DNA of 64,000 nucleotides from Anniella stebbinsi. Taxonomy: Eukaryota; Chordata; Lepidosauria; Squamata; Anniellidae. Within the stretch, counting starts at the first letter, position 1. Every line of letters starts with the position of its first letter. This document shows positions 1 to 11,230 of the stretch, piece by piece. The translations under genes were made by a program, and so were the position numbers. The notes under the pieces are model-generated. The model was not told where the DNA came from, did no database searches, and saw only the letters and a list, made by a program, of their open reading frames with translations. The stretch covers positions 278,822,310 to 278,886,309 of the forward strand of contig JARDYH010000002.1 in the NCBI GenBank assembly GCA_029215795.1, read 5' to 3'.

Positions 1-101
1 CCCCCGCCACCCCGGTTTGCCCCCCCTGCCCCCCGGTTGGGCCGGTTCGCCCCAAGTTTCCCGGTTAGGACCGGGAAACCCCGGGCCAACTGGTCACCCT
101 A
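1..101 (-). mobile_element. hAT-like TAGGGTGACC element, end only (cut by window edge)
   Basis: C/G-rich sequence ending TGGTCACCCTA at 101. It is the reverse complement of the start of the inner repeat at 18966-19045 (shared GGGCCGG, CCCCCGGTTGG and CCCGGTTTGCC blocks), so the two belong to one family. The other end is off the window. Confidence 0.65.
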
Positions 102-304
102 TCTATGAAGTACTGGTTCTGTATTTTTTACGGTTCACACTGTTGTCACCAATATAGTCCAGAGGATCTGAGATGATTATGCCTTAAATCCATAATTGTG
201 TTCCATAGTGGCACCAGGATCATGAGAACTGTGATTTTATGGTTTGATCTATGGCCATGCATGTGATATGAGAGATGACTGTGGATGTACTGCTTATAGT
301 TTGG

Positions 305-508
305 ATTTTTTTTTTATTATATGTATTTTAAATGTTTTAAAATGTTTTAAATATTTTAAAACTGTACTATGTTTAATTATATTTTTAATTTTTGTATATC
401 TCTATTTGTTTTAACTGTACATGTTTTAATTTGTAAGCTGCCTTGGGTCCCAGTATTGAGAAAAAGGTGGGATATAAATAATAATAATGATAATAATAAT
501 AATAATAG
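305..508 (+). mobile_element. LINE (CR1/L2-type) 3' tail
   Basis: T-rich 3' UTR-like sequence ending GTAAGCTGCCTTGGG...GTGGGATATAAATAAT with an (ATA)n tail, the usual 3' end of non-LTR elements and of SINEs that borrow it in squamates. No coding part remains. Confidence 0.6.
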
Positions 509-1035
509 TGGTTTTTGATGCATCCCATGTAAAAATCATGAGGATCCGTGCAGATCTGTAAAATACATGCATTATTTTGCGCATGAATGTTTTTGTGCCA
601 TGATGGTGTTGTGACATGGCAAATCTCTGAATTTTATTTATTTATTTATTTATTACATTACTATGCCACTTAATAGCCAAAGCTTTCTGGGTGGTTGGTT
701 TTATTGTGCAATCCACAGAGAAGGATGTGTTCTGTGATCTGATGGTGTTTGGTTTGATTATAAGAACCAAGAGGATCCATATGGATCCATTCCTCAGATC
801 CATGTTTTTTGTGCTGCAGTGGCATCAAGTGGCAGATTCATGATTTTCCTGTTTCAGTCCCTGGAGGCACATGTGCTCTGTGATGTGATGATGGTTTGGG
901 GGGCTTTCCGTGTAAAATCATGAGGATCCATCAGGATCCGTGCCTTGTATCTAAGTTTTTGTGCTGTGAAGGTGCCCACAAGTGGCGGAGCTGTGGTTTT
1001 CATGGTTCAGTCTGTGGTGGCAGATGTACTCTGTG

Positions 1036-1036
<1 letters not shown>

Positions 1037-1073
<37 letters not shown>

Positions 1074-1076
1074 GTG
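1037..1076. repeat. (TG)n microsatellite
   Basis: About 40 bases of TG dinucleotide with two TATG interruptions at the right end. Confidence 0.95.
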
Positions 1077-1607
1077 GTTTGGAGGATTTTCCATGTAAAA
1101 ACCATGTGAATCCATAGGATTTCCTGCTGAGAGCAAAATCAGCCCTCTGCCTCCCTCCATTTCTGATCCAGTTCCAGCACAGATGGACTCCTGCTATGTG
1201 CACAGACTTTGCTCCTCCCGCCCTTGTCTATTGGGTGGGGAGAAAGATAAGTCATCTCAGCCCATCACCTATTCCTTCTTGAGTTATCCTAGCTCCCATT
1301 GAAATATGTCACTAGAATGTTACTGGTTATTAAAAGTCTATCATCAGAGCTTAAGTAGTATTACCCCCAGCATCTGCATGATAGTGCTTCTTACAGAAAT
1401 TGTACAATCAAGAATTAAAGAGTTGGAAGGGATCCTGAATCTCTTTGTATTCAGAACAACTGATTTGTTAGGGATCCTTAAAAGGTCATTTAGGCTAACC
1501 CCAAGCTCATAACAATATTGTTTTGAGCTTTCTGGACACCATGGCACACAACCTGGAGAAATAAATATGCTGTACTTGCCTCACATAGGATGCTACATTG
1601 ATATTAA

Positions 1608-1962
1608 GGCTGCCTCTACAAGAGAGGTTTAATGCTCTTTCAAGGCGCTTTTAAAAAATTACCTCTACAAGAATGGAGCGCAAATTGGGCGTAGAGGCGC
1701 GTTATCTCTCCGATTATGCGCATTATCGAATGCGCGTTAAACAGCGAGTTTTATTTTGCTCCGGCCGTTAAAGCGCATTTTGCCTATGTGAACAAGCGCT
1801 TATGCGCATTAACTGCTTGTAAAGCGCATTTTGGTCATCCCTTAATGCACTTTGCCGCCTCTCGCCGCCTCTCGTGCAGAGGTAATAGGCGTAAATGCGC
1901 TTCAGCGATTATGCGCATAATCGCCTAACCAGGCGCAAAAGCGAATCCTTGTAGAGGGGACC
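1608..1962 (+). mobile_element. Family A MITE copy 1 (PIF/Harbinger-like, 355 bp)
   Basis: Starts GGCTGCCTCTACAAG and ends CTTGTAGAGGGGACC, imperfect terminal inverted repeats. It is flanked by the 3-bp duplication TAA (1605-1607 and 1963-1965). The interior is full of TGCGCAT and AATGCGC words and is partly self-complementary. TWA 3-bp duplications are typical of PIF/Harbinger elements. No transposase is encoded. It lies 1.1 kb upstream of the MYOF start. Confidence 0.85.
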
Positions 1963-2269
1963 TAAGTGCTATTTATTTCACTGACCTAATCCAGTATAGC
2001 CCTTTGTTTCACAATTTATAACCATTTGGGTTAAATTAAGGGTTTTTCTCCCACCCTTTTAGAATATAAACACTAGCTGCGGAAAACATTCATATAGTTT
2101 TAGACATTTATTTTAGAAGGTTGTTTTTGATTTCTACAGAAGGGGGCAATGTAAGACTGTTTTGATTGAGTTCCTGAATTAGAAAGGAAAATATGAGAAA
2201 TATAATAACTGAGGACACGTGGAAAGAAGAAAAATAAAAAAGGAAAAGGTAGAACATCATTATGTTTCA

Positions 2270-2624
2270 GGCCTCCTCCACACGAGACGTTTAATGAGCC
2301 TTAGAGGCTCATTATAAATTTTACCTCCACACCAGCGGAGCGCAAAACGGGCGTACAGGCGCGTTATTTCCCCGATAATGCGCATTTTCGAATGCGCGTT
2401 AAATAGCGACTTTTATTTTTCTCCGGCCGTTAAAGCGCATTATCGCAGTGTGAACAAGCGATTATGCGCGTTAACGTCTTCTAAAGCGCTTTTTGGACAT
2501 GAATTAATGCGCTTCGCCGCCTCTCGCTGCCTCCCGTGCAGAGGGATTAGGCGTAAATGCGCCTCCGCGATAATGCGCATAATCCCGGAACCGGGCGCAA
2601 AAGCGCATCCTTGTGGAGGGGGCC
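2270..2624 (+). mobile_element. Family A MITE copy 2 (355 bp)
   Basis: Starts GGCCTCCTCCACACG and ends TTGTGGAGGGGGCC, with TCA duplicated at 2267-2269 and 2625-2627. It is about 96% identical by eye to the copy at 7496 and has kept its CpG-rich words, so it looks young. It ends 420 bases upstream of the MYOF start codon. Confidence 0.86.
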
Positions 2625-2639
2625 TCACCCTAATTTAGT

Positions 2640-3043
2640 TACATTTCAGTACGAATAAGGAAGAAAATGATGTGATGTGCTTTAACTAGAGTTATGGTCA
2701 ATATTGTAGGTGCACTCATATTTCTTTCCTGCAAGCTGTACGAAGAGGGAATTTTCTCGTTTAAACTGTTATGTATGCCAGAATTCACAAGTTCATACCA
2801 GTTTTGTCTAATGCCACAGGAGTTGTGGGTGTCAGTTTACACAGAAACTTCTTTTTTTTAAGCCTTTGGAACTAACTCGTCATAGATCCACCCATCAGTT
2901 GCATTTCACTGTAATAGAGCCATTCCCTGTTGCTGCCGCCTCCTCCTCCTGGCATTTCAGCCTGGAGTCTGCAGAGCAACTGAAGTACACATTTTCTTGT
3001 TTCTTCTTGGAAAACTGCTTCGGTTTAAAAAGTACCGCAAGCA
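2640..3043 (+). promoter_or_regulatory. MYOF: Probable MYOF promoter and 5' UTR region
   Basis: This is the unique-looking stretch between an upstream MITE and the start codon. It is not a CpG island. A pyrimidine-rich, GCC/TCC-rich segment lies near 2925-2950 and a TTTAAAA run at about 3024-3030, too close to the ATG to be a convincing TATA box. The transcription start cannot be placed by eye. Confidence 0.4.
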
Positions 3044-3131
3044 ATGCTTCGTGTAATTGTGGAATCTGCTACAAATATACCTAAACATAAGTTTGGGAAA
3101 CCAGATCCTGTTGTGTCGATTATTTTTAAAG
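3044..3131 (+). CDS. MYOF: MYOF coding exon 1: start codon and first strands of C2A
   Basis: Encodes residues 1-29 plus the first base of codon 30, beginning MLRVIVESATNIPK. The motif GKPDP (residues 18-22) is the first calcium-loop region of C2A, with Asp21 present. The ATG at 3044 is chosen because ferlins start with the first C2A strand, as here. It has a purine at -3 (gcaATGc), so the context is moderate. The exon ends AAAG before a GTAAGG donor at 3132 and leaves phase 1, matching exon 2. Sequence just upstream should be 5' UTR. Confidence 0.95.
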
Positions 3132-5002
3132 GTAAGGAAATCTAACTTGCGAAATCTGGTTTTAGAGATGATATTTTTCTGTCTGTCTAGGTGGGACAAT
3201 AAAAAAAAATACAACAATTGTGATTTAACTGCACTTGAAAAACAGTTTCTGAAGACACAAATCTCAACCTTTATATAACATGATTTTAAAAAAATGCTGG
3301 AAAGTGGTCTGGTGGCATTTTCAGGAATTGTTTCAAAACTCCTGTGCAGGCTACTCTTATCTGCACCGGCATATAGACAACTCACCTTTAGTTTTGGTGC
3401 AGATGCAACTGAGCTCCACCTTTGCTTATAAATTATTTGGCTGCAACAGCTTAAAGTAAGTTTGATTGCTTAGTTTTCATTTGCTTTCTTAAGACCTTTT
3501 TGCAAGTAGGAATTCCACTTACTGTTTGTCTTAAAATAATCATATTTAAAAACATTTTGAACACTGATTATCAACATTACTACAGTTTTCTTTTTTTCTT
3601 GCTTTTCAGAATAATGCTTTGTTCTTGGCATATTAACAACCAGAATTTGAGGGAGCCAATAAACCAGTTCACTTACATTTATCCATACATTGAAATTCAC
3701 TTTACTTTGGTGCAAATTTTGCCATGGATTTCAGTTTGTGTTGCTCCCTTTCCTCACAGTTAATTGATTGTAGTGCTGTTACATTTAGGTATGGAATAGT
3801 CAAATACCTTATAGCTCATTAAGTGCATCAAGTTGGAACATGACTTGAAGTTTAAATATATAATTCTTGAGAGTATCATTACTTGGAAAAGTGTGCTGAA
3901 CTGGAAAACATGTCATAAGAGTTTTTGTGGACAAAAATAGCTGCAGGGGCCTGAGTTTACAATAGTTTCTACAGTGTAATGAGAAAGTTGGTTTGTTGTT
4001 TGGTAATTGAAAACTTACTGGAATATTTAAGTGCCACTGGCATTGTTCTTTACTTTTTAAAAAAGTTTCTGTGTACTTGTCTTGGTTAGGACATTCAGTG
4101 TAATCCATCAATTCAACATCCGCATAAGAGTCTTAAATGTCTTGCGAAAGAGGAATTCCTGGATGAATGACCACTAAGCTGAACAGATTTTATTCCTTGC
4201 TTTGCGCAGCAGTTAGAAGCTAAACTACATGTTTAGACTTCTTGTTTTTCAAAACCAAGGACTTTAGTCTGTGGAAAGACACAGACTGATTCGATATTTG
4301 TAATTTATGTATGAATCCTTCATGATTCACACAAGCTTTGTTTTCAGGTTGTATTGAATTTTTTAAAACTCTCAGCTAGCTGGGTTTTTGTATGATGTAC
4401 TCTGTATGGGGTGGCTTTTCAGGAGGGCAAAGGACCAAATTATATGTTAGAAGCTATCTATATTTTCTTTCTCTAACGAGTGCCAAACATGAAGCTTGAG
4501 GAGGGAGAGGGATTTAGGTGATGGGAATAACATGGGTAAAGTATTAAATGCCCCTTCTCCCATAGATACTGCCTCAAACTCTCCCTTTGTGCTGAAGGGC
4601 TCAATGTCCAATACACTTTGGCTTTTAAACTGTACTCTTAGGAATCCTGAAATTGTTTAGAAGAGAAAAGAGGTTCCATTGTGGTAAAATCAGTACATCC
4701 TTGAAGGCTGCTTGTCCTCCATTATTACCAGCATTGGGATTCATTGAAATAATAACAGGGGATTTGCTGAGGGAAAATGAGTAATGGCTGACTAATGCCT
4801 TGAAAGACAACTTGTGTCACCTTATTACCAATCATCCTCTGCAATGCACAGCCCCGGGGTGCTCTTTGCACGGTGATGATAGGCCCAACAGGCCCAGTCA
4901 CATGCATGTGACAAATAACATGTCCCAGAATGCTCTGAAACACTCAGGAGTTCCTCAGTTGAGAAACTGATGTAGAAAGATTTTCATGAGGGCAAGAAAT
5001 TT

Positions 5003-5090
5003 GGGCTGCATTCCTGTACACACCTAACTAGGAGTAAATCCCATTGAACTCAATAGGCCTTCTGAGTATACGTGCATAGGATCACTTTGT
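5003..5090. repeat. Family D short palindromic MITE (about 90 bp)
   Basis: Left arm GGCTGCATTCCTGTACAC, centre AGTAAATCCCATTGAACTCA, right arm ending GTGCATAGGATCAC. The two halves are imperfect reverse complements. At least ten copies lie in the window. Confidence 0.7.
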
Positions 5091-7450
5091 TAAAAATCCC
5101 TACATGTATTTTTCTCCTAGTGTATTTCTGTCCTCTTGAATTTCCCCTGGCATGCTCTAGCTCAGTAATTCTTAATCAGGCCTGTACAATCCCACAAGAA
5201 CAGATCTACAAATCTTGGGAGGCATTTAGAATCTTTGGGAGCTAATTCTCTCCTCTTGCAAAGGCTTCTGACAGCTAGCAGAGAAGAGGTGCTGTATACT
5301 GCTCACCTCACCCTGAGGATAAAGTCCCAGATCCTAGATTTTTCTTCCAGGGCTTGGCACACACTGAGGAGGAATCAATCAGAAATGTTCCCTCCTCATT
5401 TGGGGGAAAAGTCAATAAAAAGAAATGCTCCATCCATTTACAAAAAGAAAAAGGGCTTCTCTACATGAGGCTTTTATCCTGTGATTGAGATTGGCTACTC
5501 ACAGAAGTTTGTGAGTCCTTAACATGATATCGTCAACCTTTTGAGCCTCTCCCATGCTTTCTGATCTTTATCCCATTTTTTTAAAGATTGGTGATAATGA
5601 GCTATTCAAATGTCACGAGTTGAATTTCTCTGTGTAAAGAGGAAGCTTCAATAGCAGCTATACCGCAGCTGCATCTGATGGCTGTATAATGTAACATACA
5701 GAACTTGCAGATACAGGAAATCTGGGAGTGGGGGAGGGGAGGAGAAGTGCTTGTAAAGGCCCAATCTTAATCCTGGAAAGAATCTGGAAGCAGAAGCCCA
5801 AGTAAAATTGCAGAATAAAAAAACTCTGTGTAGAGAAACCCTAAGTATGTATGTTGAGCTTCCAGAAAGAAAACAACAGATAACAAGGGTAGTGTAATAG
5901 CAACAAGTGTCAGATCTACACCAAGCAGGGTATAGCACTATGAAAGTGGTATATGGTATGTATCTATGGGCCTCAACAGTTGTCAGTGTACTTCAATACT
6001 GCTATAAAGCAGTAGTGTGGCTCCTGCCTTTTATATAGCTTTTATACTGCTATATCCTGCTTGGTGTAGATTGAGCCAAAGATAAAGGAGGAACAGATTC
6101 TCAAATAAATGCCAGTCTGGCTCAGATAAACCTTTTATTAAAGAGTTGGCTGGTGGCTCGCAGACATATGGATCTCACTGAATCTACACCTGAGATTTGT
6201 CATATGAATATATATCATACTTCATACATCACAATAAAAGTGCCTTGTCCAGAGTGCTGTTTCTATGTAATTCTGTACTTCCGGCTTGGGCTTCACTTTC
6301 AGTGAAGATATGTGGTTATTGTGCTTCCAGATGAGGCTCTTATTGTGCAATTGCCCTGTTCCAGACATGGTATCTTACAGGTGGGTTAGGGTGGCAGCTG
6401 ACATCTTTCATTTGTAAGCCTCCTGTGTTTTCCCACTGTTTTCTTCTTTCTTAAAAAAAAAAAAAAATTTGAGGGAAAATGAGAGAACAGCACAATGCCA
6501 TGTGATTGGTAGTGCAGGAGCCATCTGTCTTGAGGCATCCACGATGGGTGGTAGTAGATTAAAGGCTAGGAAGACTGCGCTAGTTTATATTAAAGCATAT
6601 GGAGATAGTGAATTATTAAATACCTTTAATGGAGTAGTGAATGTTTTCATCTTGTTTGAAATAGGTTTACCAGGTTTCTGTTATTTTTCTTCGTATAAAG
6701 TTGTGTAGCTGAAAATGGGACACTGAAAATCCAAGCAGCATAAATATATTGGTTTATTTGTGGGGTTTTCAGTGTTCTTGAGGCATGAGTTCCCTACCAC
6801 CACTGGAAAGATTTAACCACTCCTGGATGTATGTAAAGAATTACAGGATTTGAAGCTTTCAGGACTTCTGGGCTCATGGTGAACTGGTCAGACAACTTGT
6901 TTTCCGTGTGTAAATTTGAGTTGGATTATTGGAGCAGATGTTTGGTAGAAAGGTCAAAAGTTTGCCATATGATTCATCCTCAAATGCCATATTTGCCCCC
7001 GAACATGTTAATTGAATGGTTTCAATAGCACAAACTTTCCAGGCAGGGAAGAAGCAAAGTAGTCCAAAGTTGCAATAATTCTAGTGCTTCAGAGGGACTG
7101 GGATGTAGGCGGTATTTACAGGAACAGAGCCAGAAGTATGTGTGAGTAGAAGCCGGCTGAGTAGAAGTGAAGAGTAGCCTAGAATAGATGTTAAAACCAG
7201 GTGAACATCCTCCAAGAAACAAACACAATAAAATGTTAAGAAGCAGTATCATCATCATCATCAATATCATCTGTATTTCGGAAGCTCAGAGTTGTGTAGA
7301 TCTTTATGTAGCAGAAATAGCACCGTCCACACACAAGAAGTAGTATTGGCAAGCTTGGGGAAAACACCAAGATTTGCAAAATAGTCCAAAACATCACTGT
7401 CCCAAAACAGTGTAATGAAGACTGAGGCAATTCAGTAACCACATAGGAAC

Positions 7451-7994
7451 GTGGAAAGCTGGCTTCTACTGTGTCAGACCCTTGGGTCCATCTAAGGCCT
7501 CCTCCACACGAGACGTTTAATGAGCCTTGAAGGCTCATTATAAATTTTACCTCCACACCAGCGGAGCGCAAAACGGGCGTACAGGCGCGTTATCTCCCCG
7601 ATAATGCGCATTTTCGAATGCGCGTTAAATAGCGACTTTTATTTTGCTCCGGCCGTTAAAGCGCATTTTCGCCGTGTGAACAAGCGATTATGCGCATTAA
7701 CGTCTTCTAAAGCGCTTTTTGGACATCAATTAATGCGCTTCGCCGCCTCTCGCCGCCTCCTGTGCAGAGGGATTAGGCGTAAATGCGCCTCCGCGAAAAT
7801 GCGCATAATCCCCGAACCGGGCGCAAAAGCGCATCCTTGTGGAGGGGGCCTAACTCAGTTCTACTGACACTGAGTGGCAGCACATCTCCAGGGTTTCAGA
7901 CAGGAATTTTCCCAACTCTACCTGGAGATGTCAGGGATTGAACTTGGGACCTTCTGCACGACAAGCATGTGCTCTACCACGGAGCCGTGGCTCT
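7451..7994 (-). mobile_element. tRNA-derived SINE (type 2), split by a MITE
   Basis: The two parts, 7451-7495 and 7851-7994, match the unbroken copy at 12664-12836. On the minus strand, GCTCCGTGGTAGAGCACATG looks like a pol III A box and AAGTTCAATCCCTG like a B box. A family A MITE sits between them. Removing it with one TAA restores a continuous SINE. Confidence 0.75.
7496..7850 (+). mobile_element. Family A MITE copy 3 (355 bp), inside a SINE
   Basis: Starts GGCCTCCTCCACACG and ends GTGGAGGGGGCC. TAA is duplicated at 7493-7495 and 7851-7853. It is nearly identical to copy 2 and interrupts an older SINE, which fixes both its ends and its later age. Confidence 0.88.
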
Positions 7995-8523
7995 CCCAAA
8001 ACGCTGGCTGTGGGGGGAGACCCGCAGTGTACATCTGGTGGGAACATTGTGGCTAATACTCAGGAAAAAATCCTCCTTGAGCTCTCCCAGCACCCCATGT
8101 TAGTACTAGCAGAAACATCTTGTAGTTATTGTGTGAAGACATGAGCTTGTACCTATGGTGATGATAGGCTAGAGGCATAAGTGAAGGGTACCTCAAGGGC
8201 AGCAGAACTGCAAAAGGTACTACCACCAGCGCCTTCAACAGAGGGACAAGAAGCAAATGATCCACTGATCTCCACCCCCTCCCTCTCTTACCTGAACACT
8301 AGCCAGCATGATGGCACTCCTGGGTATCTAGAAAAATCTCATGAGTGAAGTGCAGCTGCCTCCTGTATAATTGGAATGGAAACTCTGCAAAACATTGTCC
8401 TTGACCAATGAATATACTAAAGATTATTATACAGTATTTGTCTAAAAGAAAGAAAAGATTGGCAGTTATAGAAAGAGAATGGTCTGAGGAGAACTCATGA
8501 GGCTGTTTTTATTTTTTATTTAG

Positions 8524-9940
8524 CACTAGCTGATATGCCCGGCGTTGCTCGGGTCCGTGAATAATGTTTATGACATTTATTTGATAAATAATAAATTTCT
8601 CTGTAACTTATTCATCTTTAGGTTGGTTGGTTGTTTAGTTTGGTTGAGTTCGTAAATAGTTTTGTTAGACTAAATGGAAAATTGTGTTAATAATAAGTGC
8701 ATTTTAAATTAGAGCTTTGTGATAAACCACATTTTTTGTTTTACCTGAAATGCCTACACTTCCCATTATGCCTTGGCTGGAACAGCCGTCTAAACTTCAA
8801 AAACAATCAGGACACACAACACCCTTTCTACCAGCTAAAAAAGATCCAAACCTAAAAATATGTTTTCAAAATATACCCGGCATTGCCCAGATATCTGAAT
8901 AACATATAATAGGGAAGTGGATCTCAATGAATGTGAGGAACTGTTGTATGCATGCGCACTGAAGTTATTATTATGAAAAAAAGGAAAGCAGCCAGAACAC
9001 AGAATGCTTTATTGGCATAATTTACTATATAATATCTACATTTAACAGGTTTTGGCAGATAGCCAGTATGGTATAGGCCACTGGTGACTTGGGCCCTTTA
9101 TCTGACATAAAAATACTTAAAATCCAGAATTTCATGTTTTTAGATTTTTCTGGTACATTGTACAGCCAGACCTACCAGCATGCCAGATTTCAAGTTTCTA
9201 CCCAGCATTGCTTGGGCCCCCTAAAATATATGTCTGCGAGGTAATCATCTTTTTTTCTCTCTCACCCTCATGACAACCCTTCAAGGTAGGCCAGTCCTAG
9301 ACCTGTGAGGTAACTTTAAAACAAATTAGATTAGTTTCTCTCCCCCCGGCTCTCTCCCATCTTCAATGCATGGCCAGGGCTGCCTTGAAGCTGTCACCAA
9401 AATTTCCTTGTCCCCACAGAAAACAAAAAATTCAACTCCCGGCATGCCTTTTGCTGTGGTGCCCAACTTGTCCAATAGGAGTCTTGCTGCTGAAGCTCAT
9501 GGGAAGTGAAGTCTGGCTGAGCCAGTCCACACTACACTGTGCAATCAGTGCCCATAGGTAGTCCGTGAGGGAGCTGGCTTGCTGACTGATGGTTCGCTTG
9601 GTTGCTGTTGGCAATGGGCTCAGTGCTGCAGCCTCCTCCCTCCTGCTCCCAATGAGGCCTAGCAACTGAGGCAGCTGGCCCCAGGCGCTATCCCTTCAGA
9701 CCCAGGAGGGCGACCCACTACCAGATAATGGCTGTCAAAGCCTGATAAGTCTTCCCTCCTGCCCAAGGCATGCTGGGAGTTGTCGGCATAAGCCTAGGTC
9801 CCTGAATAACGTGTTAATCTTTGAACACCATCTGAGATGTGGTGGAAGACAACTGGAGAGCAGGCCATCTTGGTTGTGGCACCCTGTTTGTGGATTTCTG
9901 AATAAAGTTTATGATTTTTATGTAAAAGCCTGACTATACC
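8524..9940. repeat. Unclassified repeat block with recurring CCCGGCRTTGC motif
   Basis: The motif ATRCCCGGCRTTGCYCGG appears at 8534, 8873 and (as ACCCAGCATTGCTTGGG) 9199, and a decayed version followed by GTCCCTGAATAACGTGTT lies near 9781-9815. Spacing of the first three is about 330 bases. No reading frame with recognisable protein similarity was found. I do not recognise the family. Confidence 0.45.
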
Positions 9941-10257
9941 ATTGAGACAGAAGAGTGAATGGAGGATTGACTGATATAGCTGAGGCTAGAATGTAATGGT
10001 GGGCAGGGTTAGTGGCAGTTGGAGAAAGTCAGGTAGGAGAACAAAGACAGTTAATGAGAGGTCAGCGTTTGCGCACCCATACTTTATTTTAAATCAGCCA
10101 CTCTACATGCCAGTACTACACCTCCCAGCATGCCTGCATCCTCTGAAACATCCTGTTGTGGCCGATGCTGCTCCTCGATAGAGCATCGAGGAGTAGTATC
10201 ACCAATGAGGGGAGGTGGACACACCCAGCTCCGGCCAATCCTGCTGGAACTGCCTTG

Positions 10258-10404
10258 GCGTGCTTCTACAGCTTTAACTATTGTGATGGAGAGGGCATTT
10301 CACTAGGTGCTGCATGCATAAAAATGACACCTGCCAAAATTCCCTTTTCTCTACAATTGCTAAAGATACAGGAGCCCTGCCCTCCTTTTCATATGGTCAC
10401 CCTA
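10258..10404. mobile_element. Family B (hAT-like TAGGGTGACC) MITE, right half
   Basis: Matches the right half of the copies at 29905 and 59792 (GGTGCTGCATGCATA, then CCTGCC...AAATTCCC), ending ATATGGTCACCCTA. The left half is missing. Confidence 0.65.
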
Positions 10405-10409
10405 CCCAT

Positions 10410-10775
10410 GAAGCTGATTGGTGGGAGATTCAGGACAGATAAAAGGAAGTATAGTTAAACTATGGAATTCAAGATGTAGTGATGGCCACTAATTTATCCA
10501 ACCCCCTTTAAAAGGGGGTTGGATAAATACCTGGAGGAGAAAGCTATCAACGGCTACTAGCCCTGATAGTTATGTTCTACCTCCAGTATCTGAGGCAGTA
10601 AGCCTGTGTGCACCAGTTACTGGGGAACATGGGTGGGAGTGTGCTGTTGCACCCATGTCCTGCTTGTGAGTTCCTAGTCAATAGCTGGTTGGCCACTCTG
10701 TGAACAGAGTCCTGGACTAGATGGAACCTTGTCTGATCCAGCATGGCTCTTCTTATGTTGTTATGTTCTTAACAC
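10410..10775 (+). mobile_element. CR1-type LINE 3' end
   Basis: Decayed coding end (AAGCTGATTGGTGGGAGATT, then GATGGCCACTAATTTA and TGGAGGAGAAAGCTATCAA) followed by a 3' UTR with CTGGTTGGCCACTCTGTGAA and ending GATCCAGCATGGCTCTTCTT. The same order occurs at 36690-37130. The reading frame is broken. Confidence 0.75.
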
Positions 10776-11148
10776 AATTAAAAATAAAGGCAAGACCAAT
10801 GAATATTAAAATGGACAGAATTAAAAACGAACAGATGAAACAATAAGGGAACAGTCTATGCAAATTTAGATAGAAAAATGTCCTTCATGGCTGGTTGGGA
10901 AAGGCTGGGTGTTACAGGGATTTTTTTTCCTGTCTAAACATGCAGATGATTGTGCCTTAAGGCTTGGATCCAATGGTGTTGTTACAATAGCAGAATGGAA
11001 TCCTCAGGCAGAAGAGATTCCCCCCACCATACACCCCTTACATCTGCTCTGTAGGGTTAGGGGACCCTCTGAAGCCGAGATGCGTAGGGAGAGGCTGCAG
11101 AGTAGAGGATGGGGGAAGTAGCATTGTGTGGCATTGGATTGAAGCCCA

Positions 11149-11230
11149 ATAATACAATCCTATACATGTCTGCTCAGAAGTAAGTCCCACTGGTTTAATC
11201 TTGGATAATTGTGTATAGAATTGCCGCTTA
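11149..11230. repeat. Family D short palindromic MITE
   Basis: CAATCCTATACATGTCTGCT, then AGTAAGTCCCACTGG and a decayed right arm. Same family as 5003-5090. Confidence 0.55.

Larger units (their letters stand above)
155..1120. repeat. Diverged tandem array, units about 150-230 bp
   Basis: The block (C)ATGAGGATCC(R)T...GATCCRTG followed by TTTGTGCTGYRRTGG and CTCTGTGATGTG recurs near 161, 540, 770, 922 and 1100. The units are clearly related but diverged, and a LINE tail at about 305-508 splits the array. No coding potential is credible. Confidence 0.5.

Noticed and set aside
1716..1928. Recurring 64-87 residue open frames starting MRIIECALNS or MRIFECALNS (also at 2378, 7604 and 46727 on the minus strand)
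   Set aside because: They are the same interior of family A MITEs read in one frame. Frame length differs between copies, other copies have stops or shifts in the region, and the protein resembles nothing known.
3024..3030. TTTAAAA as a TATA box for MYOF
   Set aside because: Only about 14 bases before the start codon, too close for a TATA box given that a 5' UTR must follow the start site.
2957..3385. 142-residue frame on the minus strand overlapping MYOF exon 1
   Set aside because: Antisense shadow of the first exon and intron, with no recognisable domain.
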